This document shows, piece after piece, positions 36,724-49,158 of a stretch of DNA of 64,000 nucleotides. Both the position numbers and the translations under genes were made by a program. The stretch spans positions 10,325,596 through 10,389,595 of the forward strand of contig CM055744.1 in NCBI GenBank assembly GCA_029465975.1, written 5' to 3'. A model generated the notes under the pieces. That model searched no databases and was not told the origin of the DNA. It was given only the letters and a program-made list of their open reading frames with translations. The stretch is from Dallia pectoralis. Its lineage: Eukaryota > Chordata > Actinopteri > Esociformes > Umbridae. The stretch's first letter is position 1; each line of letters opens with the position of its first letter.

Positions 36724-39700
36724 CTAATGATTATATCAACTAGGCAATCGTCTAAAAAACCTGACTGCAAAGAAATAAGAAAAAGTCTAATGTCTCTTCA
36801 GTCTGAGCAGACAAAACAGAAGTCAGTTTGTCCTTGTTTTCTTTGTCATTAATGTGTGATGTTCATCATTCAACAATATCAATATATATATATACTGTGT
36901 TACCCTTTCCCCCCCGGTTTACCGTCTCCAGCCGACTCCCTGAGGGTGACATCCACACCACGTGGTGAGGTGACTGTCCAGTTAGGCTCTCCTCTCACAC
37001 TGACCTGTGAAGTGTCTGGTTTGGCTCCTGGGGGCCAGTCAGGTCTGCTGGTCCGGTGGATGAGGATCAGAGCCGTGAGCAGCGATGACCGTGTTTCTGC
37101 CAGTGGAGTGAGTGAGGTTGGTATTGTTTTATTGCATTCCCACTGGCTACATATGTCCAATATAGTGTGCTATAGCTGGTCATTGTCATCAGTGGGCCTT
37201 TATAACGGCTTCACTTTCAATATTATAAGAATCTATGTAACAATGCCCAATTGTCTGAAATATACAATCAGATCTAAAATGTTTTCCAACCTTTGCTAAA
37301 AACGAGTGAAAAGGGCTATATGTTAACAACATATGTATAGTTGTACAGTTATACTGTAATTGTGCAACATGGAATAACTATATGTTATAGATAGATGGAT
37401 GGGTCGATATTTGATGCAAAACTAGGTTACTGTATATCTCCTTGACAGCAGAAAATCACATCTCTATACGCGAAGTCCCTGATGCATAATATATATATAC
37501 GTTTTTCCATTTTCAGTTGGTCTGACTACTTTGTGACACTGTGTCTCATTGAACCACATCCATGTTTGATTGTACAGTTGTAGCACCAAGTTTTGGCATA
37601 TTTGTTCTCATTGAATAACTCTGCATTTCTCTAAAAATAAGTTAAATTATTGAGACACTAGACTTGATGTTTGGTCGTACGACCATTAACTAAATAACTG
37701 CAAGCAAATGCTTCCCATTACCCTTGGATGAGATTGCTGCACCTTATGGACAGTGCAGTTTGGTCCACTGGTTTTGTGCAACTTGTTTCAGCTCTCCCAG
37801 ATTATTATAGAAGGGTATGTTATAGGACCTCCAAATAGTGGTGTTCAGATATGACCAGAGGTTTTTATTGTTTAGATTTGTGCTCATTGCTGGCCAGTGA
37901 GTCAGTCAGAGTAGTCCAATGTTATGGATTGGATCATTCCTGGGTGCTTTTGACGTGTTTGTGTACGGCTGGCCGATATGGCCCAAATTGTACATCACTT
38001 GATATCACATTATATTATATATCACTTTATATTCTAGATACAAATTAATATATTGTCATTTATATTGCATTTCAATGTCGTCATTACTGTCTTTCTTACC
38101 ACATACTTTGTGTACACAACCTTTTATTTCATAATCAAATACTGTCATAGTACAGTCATGGTCTATCACAAATATTACAGTGCACGTTGTCTGCACGTCA
38201 TGCTGTCAGTGTGCTCAACTGGATAAACATGTTTCACATATTGGCAGTCTTTGTCTCTACTGCTTTTCAGCATATCTGGCATACAGTTTGGTTCCTGCTC
38301 CTTTCAGATTAAAGATGAAAAACATTACCCAGTACTAAATTACAGAAGTGGTCAGTCCCCTTCTGGTGATTATTGTCTTGTCTGTCGAAACTTCTCAAAT
38401 ATCTGTCATAATTGCGGGCTCCTTCAGTAGTCGTCCTCATACATAGCTTGGATAAAGCTTTCTAAAGCTTTTTTTCTATTGAATGAGCACAACGCCAAAT
38501 TAGCATTGTTGTGATAGACACAACATTATGTTATTTTCATAATTTAATAATAAAAAAAATCGATGACAATATTTATCGAACAATTGCCCAGCCTAACGTT
38601 TGAAGGTGTTCCTTTACCACAGTGTTCTTTTTTTCCTTGAAGGCTTTGCCTGTAAACTTTAAGATAGTCTGCCTTATAAAATACCTTAATTTGGTTTTGT
38701 CTGTCTGCAGGAGCTTGTGGTTATACAATCATTCATCCAGCAACTTTTCATTTAGTCTGTGACTCACAAATGTTCCTCTTTGTGATCCGAAGACCTTGAA
38801 CTTCGATTTGCCTGTCCGTGTTGTCATTACATTATTATTGTCTTTGTCTCTACTGCTTTTCAGCATATCTGGCATACAGTTTGGTTCCTACTTCTTATCA
38901 GATTTAAAAAAAAATTACCCAGTTCTAAATTACAGAAGTGGTCAGTCCCCTCGTAGTGTCGAAACTTCTCAAATTTCTGTCTGAAATTGTTTCTTGGGAG
39001 TTTTGGTATTGAACCCACAATTGCTAAAATTCCAGTTGTTAGCTGTGCTACAGTTGCTAAATTATTTTCTAATGATCCACTAGCCTTTTAAATTGATATA
39101 TTGATATACTTGATATACTATATACATGCAAACACAACGTGCCATTGGATCACAGGAGTGATAGTAGCTAATAATGGGCCTCTATACGCCTATGTAGATA
39201 TTCCATAAACAATTTTCCGTTTTCAGCTACAATAATCAATTACAGCATTAACAATGTCTACCAGTTTTTCTGATTAATTTAATATATGTCTGTACTGTAC
39301 ACTGGACATTTTTAAGTGACCCATTTTGAACAGTATTGTATCTGTATTCTTCACCCTTTTTTTTCCTACTTCCAGGACGAAGTGGCCCGTTACAGCCCGG
39401 ATGGGGTAGTCACCTGGAAGGATGATTCCAGTCGGACCGGAGGGGGTTCCATGGAGAAAGGCGCAGATGGGAAGTACTCCCTCAGGCTGTTCTCAGCTCA
39501 CCCGGCAGACTCTGGAGTTTACCGCTGTGCCGTGAGTGTCTTTGTGGGGAGACGTATCCCAGGATCCTCGGCTGCGGCCACTTTTACCCAGAGATCTGAT
39601 GCGGTCACCGTCAACCTAAAGACTAAAGGTATCACCAATTGAGTTTCTCAACAGATTTTCCTCTTGTAGACCCACATAAATGTTCAGTCCTAGTTCTCAC

Positions 39701-42700
39701 AACTCTTTGTAAGAATTTAGATTTGTATGTGCAATTAAATATATAATGCGTTAGTTTTGAGTCCCAGGTTTCCCGGGACAATATGGCTAATTCAGTCAGT
39801 AGATTCAGACTTTTGTTAATTTGTAAATCTCAAAGATGAACCGTTTGACTGTGAGTAAACAGTTTAATTGAATTAACAACCGAACACGTAATTAACACAG
39901 TTGATCCTAATTGATCCTAATTGAATTGTAAGCGTGTGTCTGTGTGCCTGTGTCCTGGCAGAGGTCAAGTTGTCCGCTGTTGCCCAACTTGCCCCCGGCC
40001 CTCTTCTAAAGAGAGGGGACACTGTCACACTGCTCTGCAACGTTTCCGTGGTAACCACCGGTCCTGCCCAGGTTGAGGTCCAATGGCTGCGGAAGGGGCT
40101 TTTCCCTGTCCAGGAGGGTGGAGATAAAGGGGGCGTTGATGGAGAAGCTGTGGAAGAGAAGGGTCTGGTTTTAGCCACGTTGACCCATCAAGGCATTTCC
40201 AGGCTATATACTAACAACAGCTCTGAGGTAATTTTAGTCATTCATATTAAATCTAGCAAAGACAATGTCAATATGATTTTCAGGAATTCTATGCTTTATT
40301 GATAACGACAGTGGGGAAAGTTAGGGAGCATTTTGCTGAAGAAGCTGTGGGCTGAATTAGATGTCACACTATAGCAGAACATGTGTACTGGAAGCAGTGG
40401 ATGTCTGGATTCCAAATGGTCACATTCACTGCCTTATTAGATGCCACACTATAGCAGAACATGTGTACTGGAAGCAGTGGATGTCTGGATTCCAGATGGT
40501 CACATTCACTGCCTTATTAGATGTCACACTGTAGCAGAACATGTGTACTGGAAGCAGTGGATGTCTGGATTCCAGATGGTCACATTCACTGCCTTATTAG
40601 ATGTCACACTGTAGCAGAACATGTGTACTGGAAGCTGTGGACGGCTGGATGGTCACATTCACTACACTATTTATACTGAAAATAATAAATGCTATAGGGT
40701 TTTGCCGAGTGACTAAAATAAGTGTCTGTCTTTTTTTCACTGTCCATTGGGAGTGAAGGTCAGCGTTGACCGGCTGTCTCCAGTGACCTACAGCCTGAGA
40801 ATATTCTCAGCCCAGTCTGAGGACGAGGGCCTGTTTGTCTGCCAGGCAGAGGTGTGGGGGCAGGACCCCCAGGGAGTCTGGTACAATAGCGGAACCAAAG
40901 CCCAGTCACAGAGTGTCAGGGTTTACCTGTATGCACGAGGTAAGTCACGTTACACCAGGGTTTACCTGTATGCACGAGGTAAGTCACGTTACACCAGGGT
41001 TTACCTGTATGCACGAGGTAGGTCACATTACACCAGGGTTTACCTGTATGCACGAGGTAAGTCACATTACCCCAGGGTTTACCTGTATGCACGAGGTAGG
41101 TCACATTACACCAGGGTTTACCTGTATGCACGAGGTAAGTCACATTACACCAGGGTTTACCTGTATGCACGAGGTAGGTCACATTACACCAGGGTTTACC
41201 TGTATGCACGAGGTAAGTCGCATTACACCAGGGTTTACCTGTATGCACGAGGTAGGTCACATTACACCAGGGTTTACCTGTATGCACGAGGTAAGTCACA
41301 TTACACCAGGGTTTACCTGTATGCACGAGGTAGGTCACATTACACCAGGGTTTACCTGTATGCACGAGGTAAGTCACATTACCCCAGGGTTTACCTGTAT
41401 GCACGAGGTAAGTCACATTACACCAGGGTTTACCTGTATGCACGAGGTAGGTCACATTACACCAGGGTTTACCTGTATGCACGAGGTAAGTCGCATTACA
41501 CCAGGGTTTACCTGTATGCACGAGGTAAGTCACATTACACCAGGGTTTACCTGTATGCACGAGGTAAGTCGCATTACACCAGGGTTTACCTGTATGCACG
41601 AGGTAAGTCACATTACACCAGGGTTTACCTGTATGCACGAGGTAAGTCACATTACACCAGGGTTTACCTGTATGCACGAGGTAAGTCACATTACACCAGG
41701 GTTTACCTGTATGCACGAGGTAGGTCACATTAAACCAGGGTTGTTGGTTCTATGTTGGTTCTATTCCCATGGGTGAGTTCAGCATGAAGATGCATTCACT
41801 ACTCTATTTGGCCAGTGTGTCATAGTGGGTAAAGAGACAGTGTCCACTTGTGTTTGATATAGTTGCTGTTTTAAGTCGGCTAAATGACTAGGATTTAAAT
41901 GTATACAGAGTGACTGAGTCATCACTGGTAGATATTCTAGAAGGGGCTCTGAATCACTCTTTACCCTAACACAGAGAGTGACTCTGAATCACTCTTTACC
42001 CTAACACAGAGAGTGGCTCTGAATCACTCTTTACCCTAACACAGAGAGGGGCTCTGAATCACTCTTTACCCTAACACAGAGAGTGACTCTGAATCACTCT
42101 TTACCCTAACACAGAGAGGGGCTCTGAATCACTCTTTACCCTAACACAGAGAGGGGCTCTGAATCACTCTTTACCCTAACACAGAGGGGCTCTGAATCAC
42201 TCTTTACCCTAACACAGAGAGGGGCTCTGAATCACTCTTTACCCTAACACAGAGAGGGGCTCTGAATCACTCTTTACCCTAACACAGAGAGGGGCTCTGA
42301 ATCACTCTTTACCCTAACACAGAGAGGGGCTCTGAATCACTCTTTACCCTAACACAGAGAGGGGCTCTGAATCACTCTTTACCCTAACACAGAGAGGGGC
42401 TCTGAATCACTCTTTACCCTAACACAGAGAGGGGCTCTGAATCACTCTTTACCCTAACACAGAGAGGGGCTCTGAATCACTCTTTACCCTAACACAGAGA
42501 GGGGCTCTGAATCACTCTTTACCCTAACACAGAGAGGGGCTCTGAATCACTCTTTACCCTAACACAGAGAGGGGCTCTGAATCACTCTTTACCCTAACAC
42601 AGAGAGGGGCTCTGAATCACTCTTTACCCTAACACAGAGAGGGGCTCTGAATCACTCTTTACCCTAACACAGAGAGTGACTCTGAATCACTCTTTACCCT

Positions 42701-43338
42701 AACACACACAGAGAGTGAAGGTATATATTTCTGATGATTCAGATGATGCCTATTTAAACAGCTTCCCTACATGTCCAAAAGTGTGTGGACACCTAGGCTT
42801 TTCAAACATCTCCTTCCAAAATGATTAAAACAGTTGGTCTTCCCTGTTGCTGCTATAACACGCTCCACTCTTCTGGGAAGGCTTTTAGATATTCTTTCTG
42901 AATATTGCTGCAGGGGTTTCCTTTTATTCAGCCTCAAGAGCATTAGTGAGATGGACACGGATCTGGGGCAATGAGGCCTGGCTCACAGTACCGATGTGGG
43001 GCAATTAGACCCAAACATCCGGTGATGGAAGTGGCGCTGGTGGTATGGTAGCCCGGTACTTTGCGTTCCACGACGTTCTGAAAGCACTAGTCTGCACAAG
43101 GTGCTCTACAAATGGTAGAGTTAGTGGTCTCTAGGATCAGTTGCTTGCTAAGTCTGTTTTTCTCCTAACCACTCTGCCTTCCTCTGCAGCGGCCGACCTG
43201 CTCCTTATCCCTTTGGTGGTGGGCGTGTCCTCTGCCCTGCTTGTTGGTGTGTTGATCATAGCCACGGTGACCTGTTGCTTCATGAAGCAGGTTAGCCAAG
43301 CAGCGCTCCCCAATATAAGAAGGTGGAGTTCACCATGA
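30568..43338 (+). CDS. igsf8: Immunoglobulin superfamily member 8 (EWI-2/CD316), nine coding exons
   Basis: Type I membrane glycoprotein; in mammals EWI-2 is a tetraspanin (CD9/CD81) partner affecting adhesion and migration. Exons: 30568-30628, 32031-32245, 32387-32552, 34882-35337, 36932-37107, 39376-39628, 39962-40227, 40759-40939, 43190-43338. All phases agree and give 640 residues (human about 613). Exon 1 is a signal peptide (M-rich, then LLCLLW). Ig1 (about 25-145) has PGPLYRVAG and FEWFLYR, hallmarks of IGSF8. Ig2 is about 150-297, Ig3 302-440 and Ig4 444-590; each has its Cys pair. The membrane span is about 595-621, ending CCFMK as in human. Odd points: the family's Glu-Trp-Ile motif reads QWI in Ig2, the tail is longer (18 residues after MK, ending RRWSSP), and exon 8 ends in a minisatellite that repeats its donor. 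For exon 5 I chose donor GTGAGT at 37108; one at 37117 is also in phase. Confidence 0.93.
31455..31585. repeat. (GT)n-rich microsatellite in igsf8 intron 1
   Basis: Interrupted TG runs with TCTGGG inserts. Confidence 0.85.
33110..34415. repeat. 43-bp minisatellite in igsf8 intron 3, split by a SINE
   Basis: About 14 copies at 33110-33717 and 3 more at 34297-34415. Each unit contains TTCAGCTAGTAGCACAGTCA and 'ggctggatcctagactgtgg'. The two blocks share phase and differ by point changes, which shows that one array was interrupted. Confidence 0.95.
33718..34296 (+). mobile_element. 5S-rRNA-derived SINE (SINE3 type)
   Basis: The head resembles 5S rRNA: CCATATCACCCT, GAAGCTAAGCAGGG and TACCTGGATGGGAGACC are in the 5S order. 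A body and a 3' tail AGCGCTATATAAATG with a TTA-rich end follow, as in SINEs mobilised by LINE2-like elements. It is about 580 bp and sits inside the 43-bp array. I could not settle the exact target duplication. Confidence 0.85.
36510..36725. repeat. (TA)n/(TATG)n microsatellite in igsf8 intron 4
   Basis: Almost pure TATA and TACA/TGTA runs. Open frames on both strands here are artefacts. Confidence 0.95.
38240..38965. repeat. Direct duplication of about 120 bp in igsf8 intron 5
   Basis: 38240-38360 and 38838-38955 share TCTTTGTCTCTACTGCTTTT, 'catatctggcatacagtttggttcc' and 'aaattacagaagtggtcagtcccc'. The copies have diverged by substitutions and small indels. The origin is not recognised. 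Confidence 0.8.
40345..40660. repeat. About 80-bp tandem repeat, just under 4 copies, igsf8 intron 7
   Basis: Each unit contains TAGCAGAACATGTGTACTGG, 'gtggatgtctggattcca' and 'tggtcacattcactgcc'. The array ends about 100 bp before exon 8. Confidence 0.9.
40921..41735 (+). repeat. 39-bp minisatellite repeating the igsf8 exon 8 splice donor, 21 copies
   Basis: Each unit joins 20 bases of exon 8 end (GTTTACCTGTATGCACGAG with a leading G) to 19 intron bases beginning GTAAGTCAC or GTAGGTCAC. Copy 1 is the genuine exon end and donor (40939|40940). Of 21 copies, 14 carry GTAAGT and 7 GTAGGT. The unit is 13 codons with no stop, so the exon 8 frame stays open through all copies. Confidence 0.95.
41938..42716. 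repeat. 35-bp minisatellite in igsf8 intron 8, about 22 copies
   Basis: Highly uniform units containing CTCTGAATCACTCTTTACCC and TAACACAGAGAGG. Variants (GTGAC, GTGGC) cluster at the two ends, while the centre is homogeneous. Confidence 0.95.
42765..42965 (-). mobile_element. Tc1-like transposon remnant, transposase 3' end
   Basis: A terminal motif (ATGTCCAAAAGTGTGTGGAC) is followed on the minus strand by a decayed transposase C-terminus (SKSLPRRVERVIAATG). The rest of the element is lost by about 42965. Confidence 0.75.
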
Positions 43339-43429
43339 CAACCAAGATGTTTGCAACGGGATCAGGATGAAGACGATAAGAAGAATGGAACCAACAAAAA
43401 GATGGACAGGAAGAGCAGGACCACTGATT

Positions 43430-44195
43430 TCCACCTGACATTTGTCCATTAAAAAAAATACGGACCACTGATTTCCACATGACATATGTCCATTAAATAA
43501 ACAGGGACCACTGATTTCCACATGACATATGTCCATTAAATAAATAGGGACCACTGATTTCCACATGACATTTGTCCAGTCCATTAAATAAGTAGGGACC
43601 ACTGATTTCCACATGACATATGTCCATTAAATAAATAGGGACCACTGATTTCCACATGACATTTGTCCAGTCCATTAAATAAACAGGGACCACTGATTTC
43701 CACATGACATATGTCCATTAAAAAAAATACGGCCCACTGATTTCCACATGACATATGTCCATTAAATAAATAGGGACCACTGATTTCCACATGACATTTG
43801 TCCAGTCCATTAAATAAGTAGGGACCACTGATTTCAATATGAGGTATGTCCGTTAATTAAATAGGGACCACTGATTTCCACATGACATTTGTCCATTAAA
43901 TAAATAGGGACCACTGATTTCCACATGACATATGTCCATTAATTAAATAGGGACCACTGATTTCCACATGACATATGTTCATTAAATAAATAGGGACCAC
44001 TGATTTCCACATGACATATGTCCATTAATTAAATAGGGACCACTGATTTCCACATGACATATGTCCATTAAATCAATAGGGACCACTGATTTCCACATGA
44101 CATATGTCCATTAATTAAATAGGGACCACTGATTTCCACATGACATATGTCCATTAAATCAATAGGGACCACTGATTTCCACATGACATATGTCC
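43430..44195 (+). repeat. 43-bp minisatellite in the igsf8 3'UTR, about 17 copies
   Basis: It starts about 95 bp after the igsf8 stop codon. Units contain GGGACCACTGATTTCCACAT, 'gacatatgtcc' and ATTAAATAAATA. At least seven units hold AATAAA, and most others hold ATTAAA or near variants. Confidence 0.95.
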
Positions 44196-44199
44196 CAGT

Positions 44200-46720
44200 C
44201 AATAAATTGAATAAGAACTATTTTTCAAATTCAGGTCATACAAGGTTAAGGCCGCAGTGTACTCTACTTTGACACGGTTGTAGGCAAATTCTGAACAAGG
44301 CCCTTGTGTACATAATGTTCATTTATGTTGGTTATGGTTTTTTTTAGAACTATCCAAAACCTTCGACTTAATCAGTCTAATTTAAAGTCTAGTATAAGTT
44401 TGTTCATGTCACATAGAAGAAGGAAAATGAGAAAACTGCAACCGGTTTTATGAAAAATAATGTAATGGGACACTTAGCAGCATGATGCCTAGTGGTTAGA
44501 GCAGAGGCCAACATTAAAAACAAATAGAAAGTGGACATTGTATGCTAGTTAACAAATAACCCTCTTTTCTCCAAGAGACAAAACCCATGGTACTTTTCCT
44601 ACAGACCTTGCAGATGTTTTTACTCCATATGGTACCAATAATGTATTTACTTTTCCCAATATGTTGCATTTGGCCTGTCTGTTGAGTGTGGTATGAATAA
44701 TTTCTGATGGTTTTATGGTACGTAGCATCCAGCTTGTTGGTTTCCTTCAAACTACAATAGACACCACCTAAAGTTGAAAATGTTTATTGAGTACCGGAGC
44801 ATTTTAAAGACACAACTTAATCGGCTTTCCAGCTTTTAACGAAAATTCTGAACCGTTTCGGTTCAATTGAACGTTTCACTGTTTACATGCTGATCTGGGG
44901 AACTGGCAATGTAAACCGCCACATGAGCCAGGTCCCAGATCAGATTGTGCTGTTGTGGCATTTGCCTTTATGCTATTTTATGTCACACCAAACCTAGATG
45001 TCAAGACAACACAGATCAAAAACCGACTCGAATTTTACGGTTACAAGTGTGTGTGAAGTAGATGAAACCACCTTAGACTAACCAGCATTTCAGTCATTCT
45101 GCCAATTAAAACTATATTTTGCTGCATATAACTTCAGAGAGTTAGATAATAGGAGCGGTGGATAGGCGTGTGGTAAGTAAGCAAAAGGACGCTGGTTTGA
45201 ATCCCGGGTCAGACACGGTTTTGGGAGGCTCTTGAGCAATTGTGCATGCAAGCTGCCCCAGATAAGATCTAAATATGTGATAATAAGCATCCATGCACTG
45301 AGCTGAAATATGTAATGCATATTCCATTGAAATTGTTTGTATTTATCCTTCTAAAAATGGATAACGAGACTCTACTTGAAATGTGTTTTTACCGCACCGT
45401 GTGGGGCAAATGACTTAATGGTTTGTTTTGCACCACAAATGTATCACTTGGTGGACTTGTAATGGCTGCCGTGGAGGGAAAAAAGACTATAACAAATAGT
45501 TTCCTCGGATTCATTTGTCTCTTGTCTAATATTTACTGCTACTGTTTTACTGTGAAGTCATGTGGAATGTTCATTTTTCTGAGTAAGGAATTTCAATGTT
45601 TTAATTGTTTGCTTATTGATTCTGTGTGTCTTCACATGTTTGTTTAGGGGTTAAATGATCGGTGGTACTTTTTCTCTTTTTATGCGATACACTTCAAATA
45701 GGACCCCTGTTGCCATTTGTCCCACGTACACATGGCATTAATGTCCTGTGCAACATTTGTGTTACTTTTGGGCAGTCTGTGAATGTTCTCTTGTGAATAA
45801 CCACTAACTAAAAATGGATGGTGTTTTAGCACCCTGGCGTGTCTGGCTTTTACTCTGTGTCGATACAGGCCAATCTATGATGGATAGAGGGACACGAATA
45901 TTGAGTTCCGTTGTCCCCCATGCCTTGCAATTTTCACAAGCACAGAAATTTAAGTCGACATTTTGAATACACAGTTGTGGTCATAACATATTCATAGGCA
46001 GAATGTTCACCATACAACGACAGGAAATACAGAAATGCAATGAGTCCAGGAGCATATGACCAGTGACATATGCTCTGTTGCTTTGGTTCTGTACTGCAGT
46101 AAATTAGATTTGAAATGAAACAATGATCAAGAGGTTAAACTGCAGACTGACATCCTTAACTGGGTTCACATCCATCAGTTGTAAACATTTTTGCATTACA
46201 GTCCTTTTTATTGCTAGTGCTCCCATTTTGGAGGACCAAAATCAATTTCTTAAACTGGTCTAAACTAATATAATTAACAACAAAAGAACTGTGATCTGTG
46301 TTGATCTGGACTGTGATCTACTTACTTTTGCAGATCAGCTTGTGAAAAGCTGGTTTATCCTCCAGCTCTAATTGTCAAGCCCGGATGGAAGCATCTGGCC
46401 TGCTCCATAGTCATGTGATCAAATATCCATGTGATGACATCATCATAGTTCGGTAGCTGTGAAAGACCGAGTCAGAGAGCCAACAGACAGACATGCTCTG
46501 AAATTGCCACCTAACTTAACACATTAATAATTTTACATGGTGTAAATAGAGAGGCTATAAAGATCACATGACTAAGAGACCAAGAAGGCGTTAAAGATAG
46601 AGATGAGGAGTACAGCAGAGAGAGCGAGCAGCACTGACAGAATGTCTGTTAAACATGCTGTCAGCGCTCTGCTCCTTAATCCCTCTGTTTACAGCTCAGC
46701 CCTGTGTATCCCTCCCCCAA
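44200..46720. other. Intergenic, no gene recognised
   Basis: This lies between the igsf8 3'UTR and the 13-bp array. No supportable exon was found on either strand apart from the tRNA-like piece at 45150. Confidence 0.5.
45150..45245 (+). repeat. tRNA-like SINE fragment
   Basis: CTGGTTTGAATCCCGGGTCAG is a good B-box/T-arm, preceded by an A-box-like 'ggataggcgtgtggtaag'. There is no full cloverleaf, so this is probably a SINE head and not a tRNA gene. Confidence 0.4.
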
Positions 46721-46724
46721 CATC

Positions 46725-47432
46725 ACTGTGTAATATCACTGTTACCACTGTGTGTTATCACTGTGTATTACCACTGTGTGTTATCACTGTGTATAACCAC
46801 TGTATGTTATCACTGTGTATAACCACTGTGTATTATCACTGTGTATTACCACTGTATGTTATCACTGTGTATAACCACTGTGTGTTATCACTGTGTATAA
46901 CCACTGTGTAATATCACTGTGTGTTACCACTGTGTAATATCACTGTGTGTTACCACTGTGTATTACCACTGTGTATTATCACTGTGTGTTACCACTGTGT
47001 ATTATCACTGTGTGTTACCACTGTGTATTACCACTGTGTATTATCACTGTGTGTTACCACTGTGTATTACCACTGTGTATTATCACTGTGTGTTACCACT
47101 GTATGTTATCACTGTGTATTACCACTTTGTATTATCACTGTGTATTATCACTGTGTATTATCACTGTGTATTACCACTGTGTATTACCACTGTGTATTAC
47201 CACTGTGTATTATCACTGTGTATTACCACTGTGTATTACCACTGTGTGTTACCACTGTGTGTTACCACTGTGTGTTACCACTGTGTGTTACCACTGTGTG
47301 TTACCACTGTGTATTACCACTGTGTGTTACCACTGTGTATTATCACTGTGTGTTACCACTGTGTATTACCACTGTGTGTTACTTACCACTGTGTATTACC
47401 ACTATGTATTACCACTGTGTGTTACCACAGTG
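46725..47432. repeat. 13-bp minisatellite, about 54 copies
   Basis: Units of TTACCACTGTGTA and TTATCACTGTGTG type. As 13 is not a multiple of three, all three plus-strand frames cycle through the unit and stay open for about 170 codons each. None is likely to be translated. Confidence 0.95.
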
Positions 47433-47449
47433 ACAGTTGGTTTATCTAA

Positions 47450-48470
47450 TGCAGTGTTTCTGTCCCACAAGATCTGGAGGTGAATATGTTGAATGGGAAA
47501 CCTCCCAAGCTTCTCAAACTATGTTCAATTCTTGTGTCTTAATAATGGCACGCAATTAGTCGAAAATGTTTTTTCTCGAGCTGTTTTTAATGTTGAGTTT
47601 GTTATGGTGCTTATTTGGATGTACTGCCATCAAATCAATAAACCACTCCTGAGTTACTGCTTACATATATAAATCAATGTATGGTTATTTTTTATGCCTA
47701 TAACATTTGATGCATGTCATTTGTTATTTGCCAGAAGTAATTAATGCGCTGTGCAGATATGTCTCATTTATATCACCAGTTCACAGACATAAATTGTCTA
47801 ATAGAGATTTAGAGTTCATTTGAATTGCCAGCCAACCAACTTAACAATACAGGAAGATTTTAAGTGACTCACACCCTCATTTGCTTAATTTCTCTTTTGT
47901 TGCTTGGTGCTAAGTGCTCAAATTGGCTACATATTGTTAGGCCAAATAGGAAGGTTTCTTGGTTTTCTTATTCATTCAGTATGTCATCTAACATATCCAT
48001 TTAGCCACTGACAATCAATTCGCGACAACAATTTATTCTTACTAAGAAATTAGAAATCCTAATATAGTGCTAACCATCAAAATAAAACGTGTACCAGAAG
48101 AGACACAGCATAAGTATGTGAGAAATATAAAATGTTGGCTGCAAAAATGCAACCATTCTTTGAGTGGTGACAAGCTAACAAAGCAGCCTACAGAAATTAG
48201 AAGACAATTGAGATCTCACAAAAGGTTTTCAGCCAGTTCACTTTTAGCTAGTTCACACTGATTTGAGATTGAAAATACATTGCGTTCCATTAAAAATATT
48301 TGAAAAATGATCGGCATTTCACATGTTCTCAAGACATACATCTAACATGGGTGAACATGTCCATGAACATAAGTGTGCAGCGGCAAACAAACACCCCACC
48401 AGGTGGCGCTCTATAATTACCATACACATATTTAACTGATCAAGATGGGTGATACCCATCATTTAAAAAG
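47450..48470. other. Intergenic, no gene recognised
   Basis: AT-rich, with no supportable exon or recognised repeat. Confidence 0.4.
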
Positions 48471-48479
48471 CTTACGTTC

Positions 48480-48960
48480 TAACCCTGTCACACTTCTAAG
48501 TAGCAGGTATTTGGAGACTGGTCAGATTTAAGGAAAGGATGAACCAGGCAAAGGATAAAAACAGCAAATTACACCTGATACAGGACACAGGAATTCAGAG
48601 TATGGTGGAGTCATCTTTTAGCAGGACAACGACATAAAGTACACAGCTGAAACAACACTGGTGTGGCTTTGTAACACGTCTGTGGGACGTTTTGCGAGAA
48701 GAGAAAATGTCATCTTGAAATTGACAGCCAACAGAGCCAAAGCCATACTGGAGGTGATAGTTCATGTGGAAAGAGTTAAATATTGGTGTTCAAAAAAAGG
48801 ACCCTGCCAACTTGATGGTGGTATAATAGTGGGTAAATCCTGTTGTGTACAGATCTGTATACTGTACAAATTGGCTCATGGGATCATTTCTGCCAAAGGT
48901 GGTTCTACAAAATTTGGAGTAAATACCTGAGCGATCAATACATTTTTTTAGTTTTGTATT
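48480..48960 (+). mobile_element. Decayed Tc1-like transposase fragment
   Basis: 'aggacaacgacataaag' followed by 'acacagctgaaacaacactggtgtggctttg' matches the central catalytic region of fish Tc1 transposase genes. The flanks are strongly eroded. Confidence 0.5.
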
Positions 48961-49158
48961 TCTTATTCAAATTGCAGATTTTCATTTGAACAGTATTGAC
49001 TTTTTGTGTTAATCAGTGGTTCAACTGCTTTTTATATGTATTAAGATTTTATATTATTACACTCTAAAATGTGCGAAAGAGAGCAGACGGACATCTTATT
49101 AATTGAAACAAAAATATTTTAATATCCTGTATACATCTTTGTCCTTAACTCAGTCATC

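Noticed and set aside
36431..36852. Open frames of up to 119 codons on both strands
   Set aside because: TA/TATG microsatellite.
40835..41776. Second plus-strand and minus-strand frames across the igsf8 exon 8 array (313 and 270 codons)
   Set aside because: Only the exon 8 frame (phase of 40759) has similarity; the others are repeat by-products.
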